This document shows positions 41,501 through 51,310 of a stretch of 60,000 bases of DNA, one piece after another (the stretch's first letter is position 1; every line of letters starts with the position of its first letter). The notes beneath the pieces were generated by a model, which did not search any database, had not been told where the DNA came from, and saw nothing but the letters and a program-made list of their open reading frames with translations. The DNA comes from Glandiceps talaboti (lineage: Eukaryota; Hemichordata; Enteropneusta; Spengelidae). Location: NCBI RefSeq assembly GCF_964340395.1, contig NC_135555.1:15851246-15911245 (forward strand), read 5' to 3'. The position numbers and the translations under genes were made by a program.

Positions 41501-43440
41501 TGTTCAAAATATGTCTGTTTCTCAATCTAAAGTGGAAGAAGAGAACTTGAGTATGAATCTTAGTGCTTCTTTGTTTACCAGAGGGCAATGTGACTGAAAC
41601 ACAAGTGCTTTGTCACTTTGAGTCGAAGACAAGAAGTGACAAAAACGTAAAAGTATTTTATGACTAAACGAAGAAAAACACTGATGAACAGCAGCAAGAC
41701 AAACTTAAAATGTGGGAACAAACGACAATTGTTAACATTCGACACATATTTTAAACACTGTAGAACCACCCACACAGCAGCACATAACACAAACACAAAC
41801 TTAAAATTGTGAAAAAAGGGCAATTATTAACATTCGACATAAATAACATTTCACGAGCTGTTAGTAGCTAATCACTCACACAGCAGCACATTATATAATA
41901 CCAACACAAACTTAAAATTTATGAACAAATGTCAACTGTGAACATTTCAACTCATATTTCAAGTACATGAAGATCTGAATTACTCCCACAGCAGCACATT
42001 GTCGTGATTCACAACAACTAAAAAACATGTTTGCTGTTCGATTGCATGCAAGTCTTTGATAATCAGGGCACAGAGCCCTCCTGTAATGTCTGTGTTCTCC
42101 GTGAACAAGTAATAATAATGGCATAAGCCTTCTTGTAATTCCCGAGCTCCCACTTATTGAAATGAAAACTACATTTGAAATCATTGATGATAATGTCAAC
42201 CAACTTCATGGGTACTAATTTCAGCTTCTTAGAGGAGAAAAGCTTTACTAGGTGAGATATCCTTGTCCTTTTGACAAGATGCTATCAAATTTTCATTATA
42301 TAAGTCTTTTAGTTTGCATATGAAAATTTTCTACTGAGATCATTGGAGATTACATTCAGTGTCAACTTTGACAGTTTTATAAAGAATAGCGCCAATGACA
42401 TTGCAGCACAACTGATATTGAAATCTAAGATGTTATTTTAAGAGGCTGTTCCTTTCAGTACATAGATCTGCCAAGAAGTTTAGAAATTTTTAATTTTTTG
42501 CCAAAACTCAGAAATAATATGCATATCAATAATATTAAATCTTTTCATCAAGAGCCCTTCATCTAGACACCCCCAGAAACATCCCCACCAAATTTCAGAA
42601 TATCGGCCTTGTAGTTTTAAAGTTTTAGGTTTTTGACAAGCAATCACATTTTAGTCATTATTTGCCTATCAACAATGGAGTTGTACATATATTAAAAACA
42701 AATTTCCAAATTTCTGTTGACGAATAAAGATTATTACATTGTATTATATTGTCACACACGCACACACACACACACACACACACATTTCATCATGCCTATA
42801 GCACGACACAACTTCAATTCAGCTGTTCAAAAATCAAAATGTGTACTATATTCTCTTTACTAAACAGGAAGGTATGAGTTGAGCTCATTTGCAATGTAAG
42901 ACTATCCCAGACATAGAGTGTATATGAAAGTCTTAGAGTTCACTGACCTGACTTGTGATTCAAGAAACTGCATATGTCTGTAAAGTAATGTGTAGGATGT
43001 TGCTAGGATACCCACTGACTTCATCCTTGCTCCTCTTTCAACTATGTTGTCTACACCCATCTTTTCAAAACAAGCAAGACCAAAGAAACTTCCTTTCCTA
43101 AAATATCTTTTTTTTTCAAAAGTGAAAAATATGAAAGAAATGTTAATTAATAAATGAGCTGACAATATTTGGATTAACGTTACCAGTTGTAATACTGTCC
43201 TACACAGTGTTATGATATGAAACCAATTCAAATGTGTAACATACATTTCTGCTGTTGATCTGCCCTGGTTAATGGTCTTTAGGAGATTGACTATTTTCTA
43301 GAATCATGCAAATCATACTGAAATATTTCAAGTTACTTACATAAAATCACTGTCAATGGTGTGTGAGCCACTGGCCATAGCTTTAAATTCTACACCCTCT
43401 AAATCAACATCTTCCGGCTGACACCATTCAACAACATTAC
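28364..43440 (-). CDS. DENND11: DENN domain-containing protein 11 (LCHN), seven exons, 5' end outside
   Basis: DENN-family protein, a class of Rab guanine-nucleotide exchange factors; the mammalian protein is a probable GEF linked to neurite growth. Coding join on the minus strand: 43341-43440, 42948-43106, 40024-40195, 39498-39636, 36699-36827, 28909-29128, 28364-28562. Phases agree throughout and give about 372 residues, against about 455 in human, so the N-terminal 80 or so are missing. Key matches in order: [120 protein letters not shown] and [15 protein letters not shown]. The third exon carries a Ser/Thr/Pro-rich linker. No initiating exon was found up to 60000. An unrelated gene sits in the 29129-36698 intron on the other strand. 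Confidence 0.95.
28677..28694 (+). promoter_or_regulatory. CTCF-like motif
   Basis: aacactagagggcgatac lies in the last DENND11 intron and shares the first 14 bases with the motif at 22567. Motif match only. Confidence 0.35.
28909..29128 (-). CDS. DENND11: DENND11 exon with copied acceptor side
   Basis: The acceptor is ttcattgtag and the donor gtaagt. It encodes [20 protein letters not shown] through [11 protein letters not shown]. Its first 48 bp with the acceptor and adjoining intron are duplicated 106 bp upstream in transcript order (see 29187). Confidence 0.95.
29187..29268 (-). repeat. Partial duplicate of DENND11 exon start and its acceptor
   Basis: This copy of 29081-29166 at a 106-bp offset retains an acceptor-like ttttag before position 29234 and 16 intact exon codons ([16 protein letters not shown]), then runs into a stop (TAG) a few codons on. 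If used as an acceptor it would truncate the protein. Confidence 0.88.
29815..30690 (+). repeat. Four diverged ~210-240 bp direct repeats inside the TIR element
   Basis: Units begin near 29822, 30050, 30282 and 30466 with a (t)tgaaa(t)at block, then agtttaata or a variant and a gcatc(t/a)t block. Units 1, 2 and 4 also have gggggtct or a related string, cccc(c)t(a/g)g(a/c)ag and the block aggctattcagacc or a variant. Confidence 0.65.
31201..31320 (+). repeat. Subterminal atgacccccc direct repeats
   Basis: Three short units, each ending in tgacccccc preceded by aaaaca or a similar string, lie next to the right terminus. Matching units are found at 29585-29690 next to the left terminus in the same orientation. 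Confidence 0.75.
31991..32575 (+). repeat. Direct duplication, two diverged ~260-280 bp copies
   Basis: Copy 1 (31991-32268) and copy 2 (32320-32575) share atgtttccatgga, catatatg(c/t)caaaa, tatggtgatttgggttacca or a close variant, tggcaa(c/t)(a/g)gat and caataaact-like 3' parts. Confidence 0.75.
33045..35468 (+). CDS. HEPN (DZIP3-like) / B-box / coiled-coil / filamin / NHL protein, intronless (807 aa)
   Basis: TRIM-NHL-like protein without a RING. Residues about 20-185 resemble the DZIP3-like HEPN domain and contain R137-N-E-L-C-H142, the R-x4-H motif of HEPN ribonucleases. A B-box zinc finger lies at 230-269 ([20 protein letters not shown], then CLSC and HNSREHLH). A coiled coil spans about 270-385. 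A filamin-type repeat spans about 432-529, ending in [10 protein letters not shown]. Residues 530-800 form an NHL beta-propeller (blades such as [15 protein letters not shown] and [15 protein letters not shown]). It may bind RNA through NHL and cleave it or dimerise through HEPN; ubiquitin-ligase activity is doubtful without a RING. The start context (aagatggcg) is good. The gene lies antisense in a DENND11 intron. Domain calls are from motifs; function is inference. Confidence 0.93.
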   Translation: MATAAGFDLSKELQTTTEKIHHARLCRLLMEGGTKALREVFNGIISPQNLGTVLVRNRQKLQRLRGRNILNQGQLDVLYPHGSTTTGTSEDFDITLLMVLLRNICGLSAPKKTGWDKQPQQTDESLPADLVRIKSKRNELCHSRRASVSDKEFTVHWRDISDALVRLGAKKDDIDKLETESMDCEVEQKYITELDKWADADAELKIEVKELKSKLDVVLENLPQTGREHYCQTHDQEIVKFFCVNCNIPICLSCIYVKHNSREHLHKDLKDAALEFRQLMKNELQSLRVKIEEALQGQAAAKKTSQMLQSQVDGQKKLIRDHASRIIVRTIQGEQLVSTLDKQHIIMQKDIDEEAERLVESEEKLLKTLKSLERILHVQNDVQLMWNVNNIRGAIDEASQILTSFTRHHDVVAEFFPCFMEGRLGVLLFPALPSMSYMTGSLSNDALRIGEVLSLKIMTENYHGEIIEECSDIVARMKDGDGQVYELDFSKSDGCHLLTCAVDKEGRHELTVTLRGHHIKGSPYVFSVLPSWQMTRIRCRTDNLPGDLKFPCAIRVGKHGNIVTADYDNKRVLVLDTDGNEKMCITMLGMQFLPADVAIVGDEYFVTNKYGDYPVVVCDQKGKLLRFFGQSKLKHACGIAVNEETDIVYVSDADQHAIFIFQCSTGEFIRWFGGKGKLPGQFILPYYIILNNQGQLLVSEYGNNRVQVFTANGQFLFLFGGLGVAEGQFSSPREIAVDKFDNIYVCDSCNQRVQKFDSKGRFLYSIINAQDDLIRPVNIEIVHGIPSKILIYDWTDLFAIKYYERLV
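36192..36212. repeat. GT microsatellite
   Basis: A short (GT)n tract in the DENND11 intron. Confidence 0.85.
36638..36655 (-). promoter_or_regulatory. Strong CTCF-like motif
   Basis: On the minus strand tgccaccagagggcagta matches the CTCF core (CCACCAGAGGGCAG) at every strongly conserved position. It lies 44 bp from the DENND11 exon at 36699. Motif match only. Confidence 0.5.
36699..36827 (-). CDS. DENND11: DENND11 exon
   Basis: The acceptor is ttatttgcag and the donor gtaagt. The 129-bp exon encodes [20 protein letters not shown] and then [20 protein letters not shown] with YVA. It matches the FYVNVADIESLEV region of the vertebrate protein. Confidence 0.94.
36828..39497 (-). other. DENND11 intron with one foldback
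   Basis: A C-run lies near 37137 and a CT-rich tract at about 37590-37612. A hairpin element lies at 39179-39380. I see no gene. Confidence 0.8.
39179..39380. repeat. Foldback (MITE-like) element, 200 bp
   Basis: The left arm (aagtaaagcac ... tatagcattcatatca ... gtatactgtttca) is mirrored by the right arm (tgaaacagtatac ... tgatatggttgctata ... ttttactttgc) around a loop of about 55 bp. Confidence 0.75.
39498..39636 (-). CDS. DENND11: DENND11 exon (DENN core)
   Basis: The acceptor is ttttttcag and the donor gtaaga. It encodes [39 protein letters not shown] and IGVVCYR, nearly identical to the vertebrate protein. Confidence 0.95.
39637..40023 (-). other. DENND11 intron
   Basis: A short intron of 387 bp. 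It contains a CTCF-like string accactaggggtgctg at 39857-39872. Nothing else is seen. Confidence 0.8.
40024..40195 (-). CDS. DENND11: DENND11 exon with Ser/Thr/Pro linker
   Basis: The acceptor is attttttag and the donor gtaagc. It encodes [20 protein letters not shown], a linker rich in Ser, Thr and Pro, and HLPVPDMR, which joins in phase to ITHPAG of the next exon, as in vertebrate DENND11. Confidence 0.92.
41195..41549. mobile_element. Foldback element, 355 bp
   Basis: caagttctcttcttcc (41195-41210) is mirrored by ggaagaagagaacttg (41534-41549). The arms continue inward (attgagaaacagacat / atgtctgtttctcaat, gtgtctaactg / cagttagacac, gaatggtccaaatttt / aaaatttggatcattc). A long hairpin with gaps and no coding content. 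Confidence 0.85.
41690..42002. repeat. Three ~100-bp tandem units
   Basis: Each unit has acaaacttaaaat, a (t)gtcaa or gacaat block, aacattcgaca or a variant, and cacagcagcacat. The units are diverged. Confidence 0.8.
42755..42784. repeat. CA microsatellite
   Basis: A (CA)n tract with one G interruption. Confidence 0.9.
42948..43106 (-). CDS. DENND11: DENND11 exon with tandem acceptor
   Basis: It encodes (I)[20 protein letters not shown] through FLESQVR; the donor is gtcagt. Conservation of IYFRKG places the acceptor after an A-run (aaaaaaaaag). A second AG nine bases downstream, after atattttag, would also stay in frame and drop three residues. Confidence 0.92.
43341..43440 (-). CDS. DENND11: DENND11 exon (first in window)
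   Basis: The acceptor is ttactttcag and the donor gtaagt (complement of 43335-43340). It encodes [20 protein letters not shown] then [12 protein letters not shown]. The first two bases complete a codon from an exon not seen here. Confidence 0.94.
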
Positions 43441-44399
43441 CTGAAAGTAATAGATAGTTAAAATAAGTTGAAATCTTCAATGCACAAATCTGTCTGTCAA
43501 GAAAACATGAAAAATGAAAAAAAATGGTGCTCAATTCTTTCATTGAATTTTTCTTTCCTTTAATAGTTTCCTCTTTTCACATGTCCATATGGTGATTTGT
43601 AAATACACAATGGCGACATCGCCTTTTGTTAGTAAATTAAACCCAATATTGTATTTGGAGAAAAAAGCAGATGGGTTGGATGAAAAGCATATTGCTTGTT
43701 TTGAATATTTCGTCAAACACCATCACAGATGGATATTTCAAGTTCATTGTCTTGATTGGGTATGGCTGAATTATGATATCATTTTCTGACTAGGTTTGCA
43801 ATATATATTCAAATATTGCAATACTTTATTGTCTTATAAAAGTTCACACAATATTCAGTGGCCATTTTGGAATCTAAAATGGATCAATTTTGATGTTATG
43901 TTGGCCTTTATTTCAAAATTTGCATGGTGATCCCTCACATTTTTTCTTGATTTCAACAGCGAATGGATTGGAGATTTCTAAAACATAGTAACAACAAAAG
44001 TTTAATACTTCCATCTACAAGGCATGCATATTACTAGACTAAATGTTATATTTTTTTGCACACAATTCTATTCATCTATACACTTGGAAGTAAATTCATA
44101 CAGTTGAAAGGGCTACCCTTTTCAAATAAATTAAAACATTATTGTAAATTATAAATTCATCACTATGAGAATATATACCTTCATTGTGCCTAATTCTAAA
44201 TTATCAAATGCCAAATAATATTATGCTTGATTACGATCGGTATCGTTACTTGGGCAACAATTGCTACTACTAGTAGTACTAGCTGTCACCACATTGATCT
44301 CATTCCTACTTAAACATGCAGACATGCAGGAATGAACTATTTATAGCCAAGTAAAATCGTTCACAGAAGACCAGACATAAGTGCAGTCAGTTAAGTCTG

Positions 44400-45000
44400 T
44401 TCTTGAAGTCACCTTAAGGATATTCACATGACTTGCTCTATTTTGAGCACAAAGGGATGGTTTTTTCTAAGAACTCTATGTTATCTTAGTAAAGGAAATT
44501 TTCAACAAACTCTGAGACTTAAAGACACACCTTGCATGTACGTGTACTAGTAGACAGTTATATCTTTACAATATATGTATTCAATATATGTCTTTCAATT
44601 TCCATATTCACATAAATTGTTCTATTTTAAGAATAAAGGAAATCTTCTTATAAGAAACCTATTTAAACACAGACAGTATTCTTAAGTAGAGGACATTTTC
44701 TTCACGACTTCATCTTAAAGACCCATTGTACATCTACAAGTAGATAGTTATATCTTTATGTGCATTCATGTCAACGTTTAATTTACATATTCACACATCT
44801 TTCTTATGTTAAGAACAAAGGAACAGTCCTTTTTCTTCCAAAAATGAAACTTTAATTTTTTGTTCTCCTCAAAGGATTTCAAAAAAGAGAAATCTATTTC
44901 AAGACACAGCACCTATTCCCAGTAAAGGAAATTTTCTTCAAATTCTAATACTTAAACAGTTAAAGATAAAGATGCACTGTACATGAGCATGTACATAAAT
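44400..45000. repeat. Three diverged ~190-210 bp tandem units
   Basis: Units start near 44417, 44609 and 44790 with catattcaca or a variant and tgttctatttta(a)gaa(t/c)aaagga or a variant. They then share agtaaaggaaattttcttca, cttaaagaca(c) and agtagatagttatatcttta in whole or part. Confidence 0.75.
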
Positions 45001-46029
45001 GTTTACTACACCATCTTACGAGTTTGCTCCTACATGGTTCTTTTTCCATTCACAAAGGAATGGAATCAGTCCAGAAGCCTTTCCTTCTAAACACTACATG
45101 TCATCAGTAATTTATACAATGTATATCATTCGATTATAAATCCATCTAGACACTAAATTACTAATTCATACATGGTTTATCAGTTGACATTTTGAATTGA
45201 GTTCACTGGAAATAATTAATTGCATTTTTGTCAGGTTTTATCTGATAGACTTCACTTCCCATATTCTACATCAAACACGAACAATGTGCTCAATATACAG
45301 ATGTACATAAAACGACATGATGTATAAATTTGTATAACAATATTCATTTGACACAAGGACATATTAGATAATATTAATTTTATACTGTGACCTATACAAA
45401 AATGTATGCAAAGAAATTTGCACCTATTTACAATTTTCTAACACTTATCAACAAATTCATCTAATCCATCGACAGAAATCTTGACTTATCTTTAGTCCTG
45501 TCAGGGAATGTCTAAGAGATAAAAGAGATAAAATGTCAAACAAAATCAACAAAATTTTTTCCTAATCTTGGGTTAAAATTAATTTGATTGATTCATAGTA
45601 GTATACACTATCTACCAGGAATCAAGGATTTCATGTTGAAAGTAAAATTTTGAATCTATTTTCATGAACTTTGTCATCAAAATGGATGGATGACTTGTCT
45701 CCTTTCAGACTCATCATTAAGGCTTTTATATTTTCTCAATAATACCCATATATCTCCTAATGCACCACATTCTAAGAGTCTATACTTAAGCTACTCAGCC
45801 TATCACACCATCTAAGTCAATATCAAAATATTAACGGTTTATTTATGGGAAAGATTTAGGTTACCATGGTTACTGAGTGACAATATTGTCCCATTCCTAG
45901 TTAATTGCCACTTTGGCCATCTAACCACAAAGTAAACATTGTTATTATAGTACATGAATGACAGAAGATGGGTACTTTTTACATTTTAGAGAGCCGTCTT
46001 AGTGAGTATATCATGACTGTATAATAGAA

Positions 46030-46700
46030 TCTGGGCAGGATAGATTATAGTGCTATGCTACTGAACATTAAACACTATAACATAACTACATAGCTAACTG
46101 ACTAGCTGGGCAGGACAGAATCAAACACATTATAGCATTACATATACACGACTAACGGGTGTGCATGACAGAACATTAAACACCATAACATAACTAAATG
46201 GCTATCTGGACTGGACAGAATCAAACACATTGTACCAACAGTTGTGCAGGACAGAACATAAAATACCATAACATAACTAAATGACTATCTGAACAGGACA
46301 TAATCAAACTCATTGTAGCACTACACTACAGTCAGGTGTGCATGACAGAACATTAAAAAAGCATAACATAACTAAACGACTATCTGGGCAGGACATGCTC
46401 AAACACAGTTGTGCAGGACAGAACAATAGATACCACAACATAACTAAATAACTATCTGGACTGGACAGAATCAAATACATTGTACCAACAGTTGTGCATG
46501 ACAGAACATTAAACACCATAACATAACTAAATGACTATCTAGGCAGGACACGCTCAAACACATTATACCAACAGTTGTGCAGGACAGAACATAAAACACT
46601 ATAACATAACTAAATGATTGTCTGGGCAGGACACGATCAAACACATAGCACTACACTACTGACAGGTGCAGTGCACGACACAACATTACACACCATAACA
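46030..46700. repeat. Minisatellite of 70-100 bp units, about seven to eight copies
   Basis: Each unit contains ctgg(g/a)c(a/t)ggaca, atcaaacacatt, gttgtgcaggacagaacat or a variant and accataacataactaaatg. Two alternating sub-types (with gtaccaac or gcactacactac) suggest a higher-order pattern. Confidence 0.9.
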
Positions 46701-48311
46701 CAATTTCACTTAGAGAAGGATTTCACGACAAAATATTACGCATCATTATAGACCATAATAGCTCAAACATCCAAGAGATGGCTAGCCATCTTGACATGTG
46801 AACTTTAAATACATCATAACGTTCAGCTGTTGACAACAAGTTTCCTGATTTATATATATGTACCTATACAATCCAAAATAATTGGCATGATGTATTAAAT
46901 GCAAGTATCAAAGAGAGGCCTGTTTGGTATGTACAGTAAAACTTCTCTGTTTTCAATAAAAAAAAAGCTTTCCTACGTCACATATCCAAATTTAATGATC
47001 TCCTGAAGTAACTAAAAACTTGAAATGTCAGATGGAGCTTATATCTTTGTACAATGATTCATTTTTTAAAGGCATTCCTAGAATTATGTACTTAAACTAA
47101 TTATATTTTCACCATAATTTTTCTAGTTCATGTACATTTTGTAAGGACTGTACAATTACAGTGTGAGAAAAATAGCTGAAACTAATTTAAAGTAAATATC
47201 ACTGCATCAGTCCGATGATCAGGACAGTGAGCAGATTTGACACGACAGAGATATATAAAAATAAACACATATTAATGAGGAACACAGCACAGAAGACAAT
47301 ATGTTATGTAATTTCTTCTCTTGTAAATAACACATTTTTGACACAATTTAAATTTTCTGAAATTCAATTTATACATTTGATTCTGTCCTGGCAAGATAGC
47401 CATTAAATTACATGTACATGTATGTATATTACGTAACATAAGTCACTGGGCTCTGCATTCCAACCAAAAAGATGCTTAATGTATACATGTACATGTACAT
47501 AGACTCTAGTTTGAAATTGTGAATTTGATGTACCACCAAACCATTTTATAGCATACATGTACATTTACAAGATTTCTTAAGAATTTGAGGGAATGTTCTT
47601 TGTATTGAATGTTTTATTTTGTATGTGTATGTTATTAAATATTCAAAATTCAATTTCCATACTTATTAATCCCTAATATTTTCTTAATATCATTTAGCCA
47701 AAGACTACTTATTACATAAAGATAACCCTTCTTGCCTGAGTGAGTGATACACATTGACCAGAACTCATATCACTTACATGTATGTTTCCTTAAGCAGTGT
47801 ACAAAAGGGCTTCTGGGTAAATATGCAATTTGCCGCAGTCTGTAAACAAAATGTTTATAAATTGAGAGATTTCATAATGTACACTGTGTATATAATCTTG
47901 TTTTATATTCTTTCAAGGTTTCCATTCCTACATGTATCTCAATGCAAGACTAATTAAATAAAGCATTAAAGAATTAAAATAATATTGTGTTGAAATCTTG
48001 CATAGTAGTACAGTGTAGTTCATGGACTTTAATGTAAAAGCAAAGCAGTCATTCATTTCACAATAGTGCTTCTTGAAGTCCAACACTAGAAAAAGGTATC
48101 CAGTATTCGGTGCCATTGCCAGTAGCTTGGGACACTTCAACACACACTTTGTTCCTGAGCAGAAATTTACACGATGTATGAGATACTGTTTTTCCCCAGG
48201 TGAATCCTGACAACATGCAAATGAGCCACATTCAATGTGGTACTAGTAGTCAGAACCTATAGGAAATGCTGACTGTAATGCAATGCATGGTGTTCTGTTG
48301 ACACACTATGC

Positions 48312-48493
48312 TAGGACATACATATTGGAAGTCCGCACACTCTAAATGTTAATTAAGTCTTTCATAGATTGTTTAGGACATACATATTGGTAGTCCGCCC
48401 TCTGAATGTTAATTAAGTCTTTCATAGATTGTTTAGGACATACATATTGGAAGTCCGCCCTCTGAATGTTAATTAAGTCTTTCATAAATTGTT
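48312..48493. repeat. 60-bp tandem repeat, three units
   Basis: The unit contains ggacatacatattggaagtc, cgccctctgaatgttaatta and agtctttcatagattgttta. Units 2 and 3 differ by about one base; unit 1 is 62 bp. Confidence 0.95.
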
Positions 48494-50409
48494 TATCATT
48501 TGCTCTTATCATGAACATAGGCACTATTATGAAATATTTAAAACATGATAAAATATTACATGTACTGTTGAAAGTTGGTATGGTTTGTAGATAATACATT
48601 GCAGAAATAATTGAGATACATGTAGAATATGCCTCGGGGACCAAATACCATGAAAATTTAAGTGCTTAATATCTCTCCAAACTTTGCCATATGAAATATT
48701 TGTACAACTTTTTACAATTTCTATTTATAGTCAAATGTACAATCGTGTACAAGAGTTCAGATGGTTGTTGTTCATCTGTGTTACAGCCACAATTTGGTTA
48801 AAGTGCTGTAGTCGTGCACTGTACATCTTCTGTTCCACATACGTTTTGGGGTGCTTACTGGTACATTACACTTTGACTCTAAAATTCAACAGTTTTGTGG
48901 TTTTTTGGGCATCATGTACAAATGTACACAATCCCAAAGCATACATGTACATTTATCTTGGTTTGTACTGTTCCTTGGTGCAGATCTGTCCCTTCTTGCT
49001 GCTAAAGTAAACATTCTGTGTGTCCCCGCCCCTCTCCTGAAGTGCACAAGTCACTTGAATGATTAAATATATTGGGAATTCTACATTTTAGAAAAATTCT
49101 AGACAGTGCTGTTTTATCAGGGTTCCGAAAAGACAACTCTGTTACTTTTATTGAATGTTATTATCATAGCAAATCTTTTCCATTCTTTAGACATCTTAAC
49201 CCTTTCATGACTATAGACGAGTTTTAAATAATATGGGGACCCAATTTATATGAATATTTTCATAATTACAATAATATTACTTTATTAGGAAGTAACATTT
49301 CTTTAATTCCAGTCTAAAATGAAGTTGATATACACATGTATGCCAAAAACTTACATAAAACAAGAATTTTGTCCACACAATTTTGGCGGGAATGTTTTCA
49401 GTATTGAACGGGTTAAACCTCAGTGAAAACATAATTCGGTAAGATATAAGCTGACAGCGTATTTAATACGATGTACTCTATTAGGGTTGTCAGCCAACCT
49501 TATGTAACCTGCAGAATTTCATATACACACTTAAATTGGATTTGGAATGGCCTTTTAACCTGATTTTGTGGGGGTATAAATGACGGTCTTATTTTGGTTG
49601 ATAGTTGATCAAGAAGGCCAAGATGTCAATCGTTGTCATCCTTGTTATTACATAGCTGAAATAATAATAATTGAGCTGTCAATTCATGGTAATTGATGTT
49701 GTGGTTTTTTTGAATTTCAATCAATCTATATATCTATGGCATAAATTTCTCACTTCTGATTCCACAGCAAGTCATTCATTGTAGTCTGTAGTATCCATGG
49801 TGATGACCCTATGATGTCGGGAATTCCCAGTTGGAAAGTTGATTGGCTATTTGCATTCCTTATGCTTGGTGATTCATATCTGTTAGCAAGTAGCTATGAA
49901 ATATAATGGAAGTCACACTGCAGTGTGTTTCAAGTGTGAAAAGTTTACCCGATATCTATTATATCAATATTATATAATCTGTTCTACTCATTACTTTTGC
50001 ACTCATATATATGGTACATCAATTTTGAATGTTTCAAAATAAATTTCCTTATAAAAAGGGCACAAACATGCTTAAGATCATCTCAATAATATTTGATAGC
50101 AATTATATTACACTTAATATTGTGGATGCAAAAGAGATGACATTGTAGACTTTGGATACAAAGGTAATCATCTTTACAATGTAATTAATATCTGTTTTTT
50201 CACAATTAATGTTTTGTATGCAAACACATTAGAGTACAAGTGTATACAAAATAGCCAAATTCAAAAACTCATCAAATGAAGTATTCAGCTTCTCTTATCT
50301 CATTGCATATACATGTACAAGGTGTAACTGGTTCCAATAACATACTCGACAAACAGAGTTGAATTCATTCACTAGTATCAATACATTTAGCTACATGAAC
50401 ATGTTCATG

Positions 50410-51310
50410 CACTTTTAAAGTGCATAATAATTAATAAAACTGATTTCCCATTTTCTTCATTCCTTCAAAACCATGGTCAACATAATGATACATATACAAT
50501 GTAGGTGTTGATTTGTGACCAGATATATTACATGTTCACATATTTTTAACTGGTTTGCCTTTTCTCTCGACCATCAAAACCACAGTCAACATGTTACATG
50601 TTATATGAGCTACATTGTATGTGTGGTGATTTCATTTCGGCAACACAGCAAGTTTACAGTTTCCTCCTGAGTCCTGAGTTAGGTGGTGATAATATTACTG
50701 TAACAGTAAAGTACTGATTTAGTGAAGTTCAGATTTCATTTACCCTTCCATTGTTGTATTAACTTTGAAGGTAACATTTAAACATACATGTATGCTTAGT
50801 GATTTTTGATCAGCTATATACTACAATGTGTACATGTTCACATATTTTGTAAAACTGATTTCCTAGCTTTTTTCTTCTTCCATCAAAACTCCAGTCAACA
50901 TGAAGTAATGTGATCTAGTGTTGTGATTTTTTATCACATTACAGAACAAAACAAGTTTACGGTTTCTTGAATCAGGTGGTGATGGTACAATAAAGCATTG
51001 ACTAGCAAAGGTCAGATTTTGTCTACCCTTCTAGAGTTTGACGGTAACATTAGAAATATGGTACTCCCTCACAAAACTATTATTTCTTAAGCTTTAGTAT
51101 AATCTGTTTGCATCCATTTCATTATCTATACATGGGGATTTTTTGATCATGTGGCACAAAACAAGTTTACAGTTTCTTGATTCAGGTGGTGATAGTACAG
51201 TAATGCACTGATTAGCAAAGTTCAGATTTCATCCACCCTTTTAAGTGTTGTATTAACTTTGAAGGTAACATTAGCATATGATATGCACTCACAAAACTAG
51301 TACTAACCTT
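50410..51310. repeat. Diverged tandem array, about four units of 180-270 bp
   Basis: Recurring blocks are accatggtcaacat or a variant, acaagtttacagtttc(t/c)t, aggtggtgat, tcagatttcat(t/c)(t/c)acccttc and gtattaactttgaaggtaac. They are found at about 50650-50785, 50950-51060 and 51165-51270, with partial units before. Confidence 0.8.

Larger units (their letters stand above)
40196..42947 (-). other. DENND11 intron with foldback and minisatellite
   Basis: It contains the element at 41195-41549, the repeats at 41690-42002 and a CA microsatellite (42755-42784). A segment at 42550-42640 (gacacccccagaaacatccc, atttcagaatatcggcc) looks like an interspersed repeat fragment. No coding exon other than those listed. 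Confidence 0.75.

Noticed and set aside
48342-48644. 100-residue minus-strand frame with a repeated 20-residue unit
   Set aside because: It follows from the non-coding 60-bp tandem repeat; no homology, and it is open by the same period effect.
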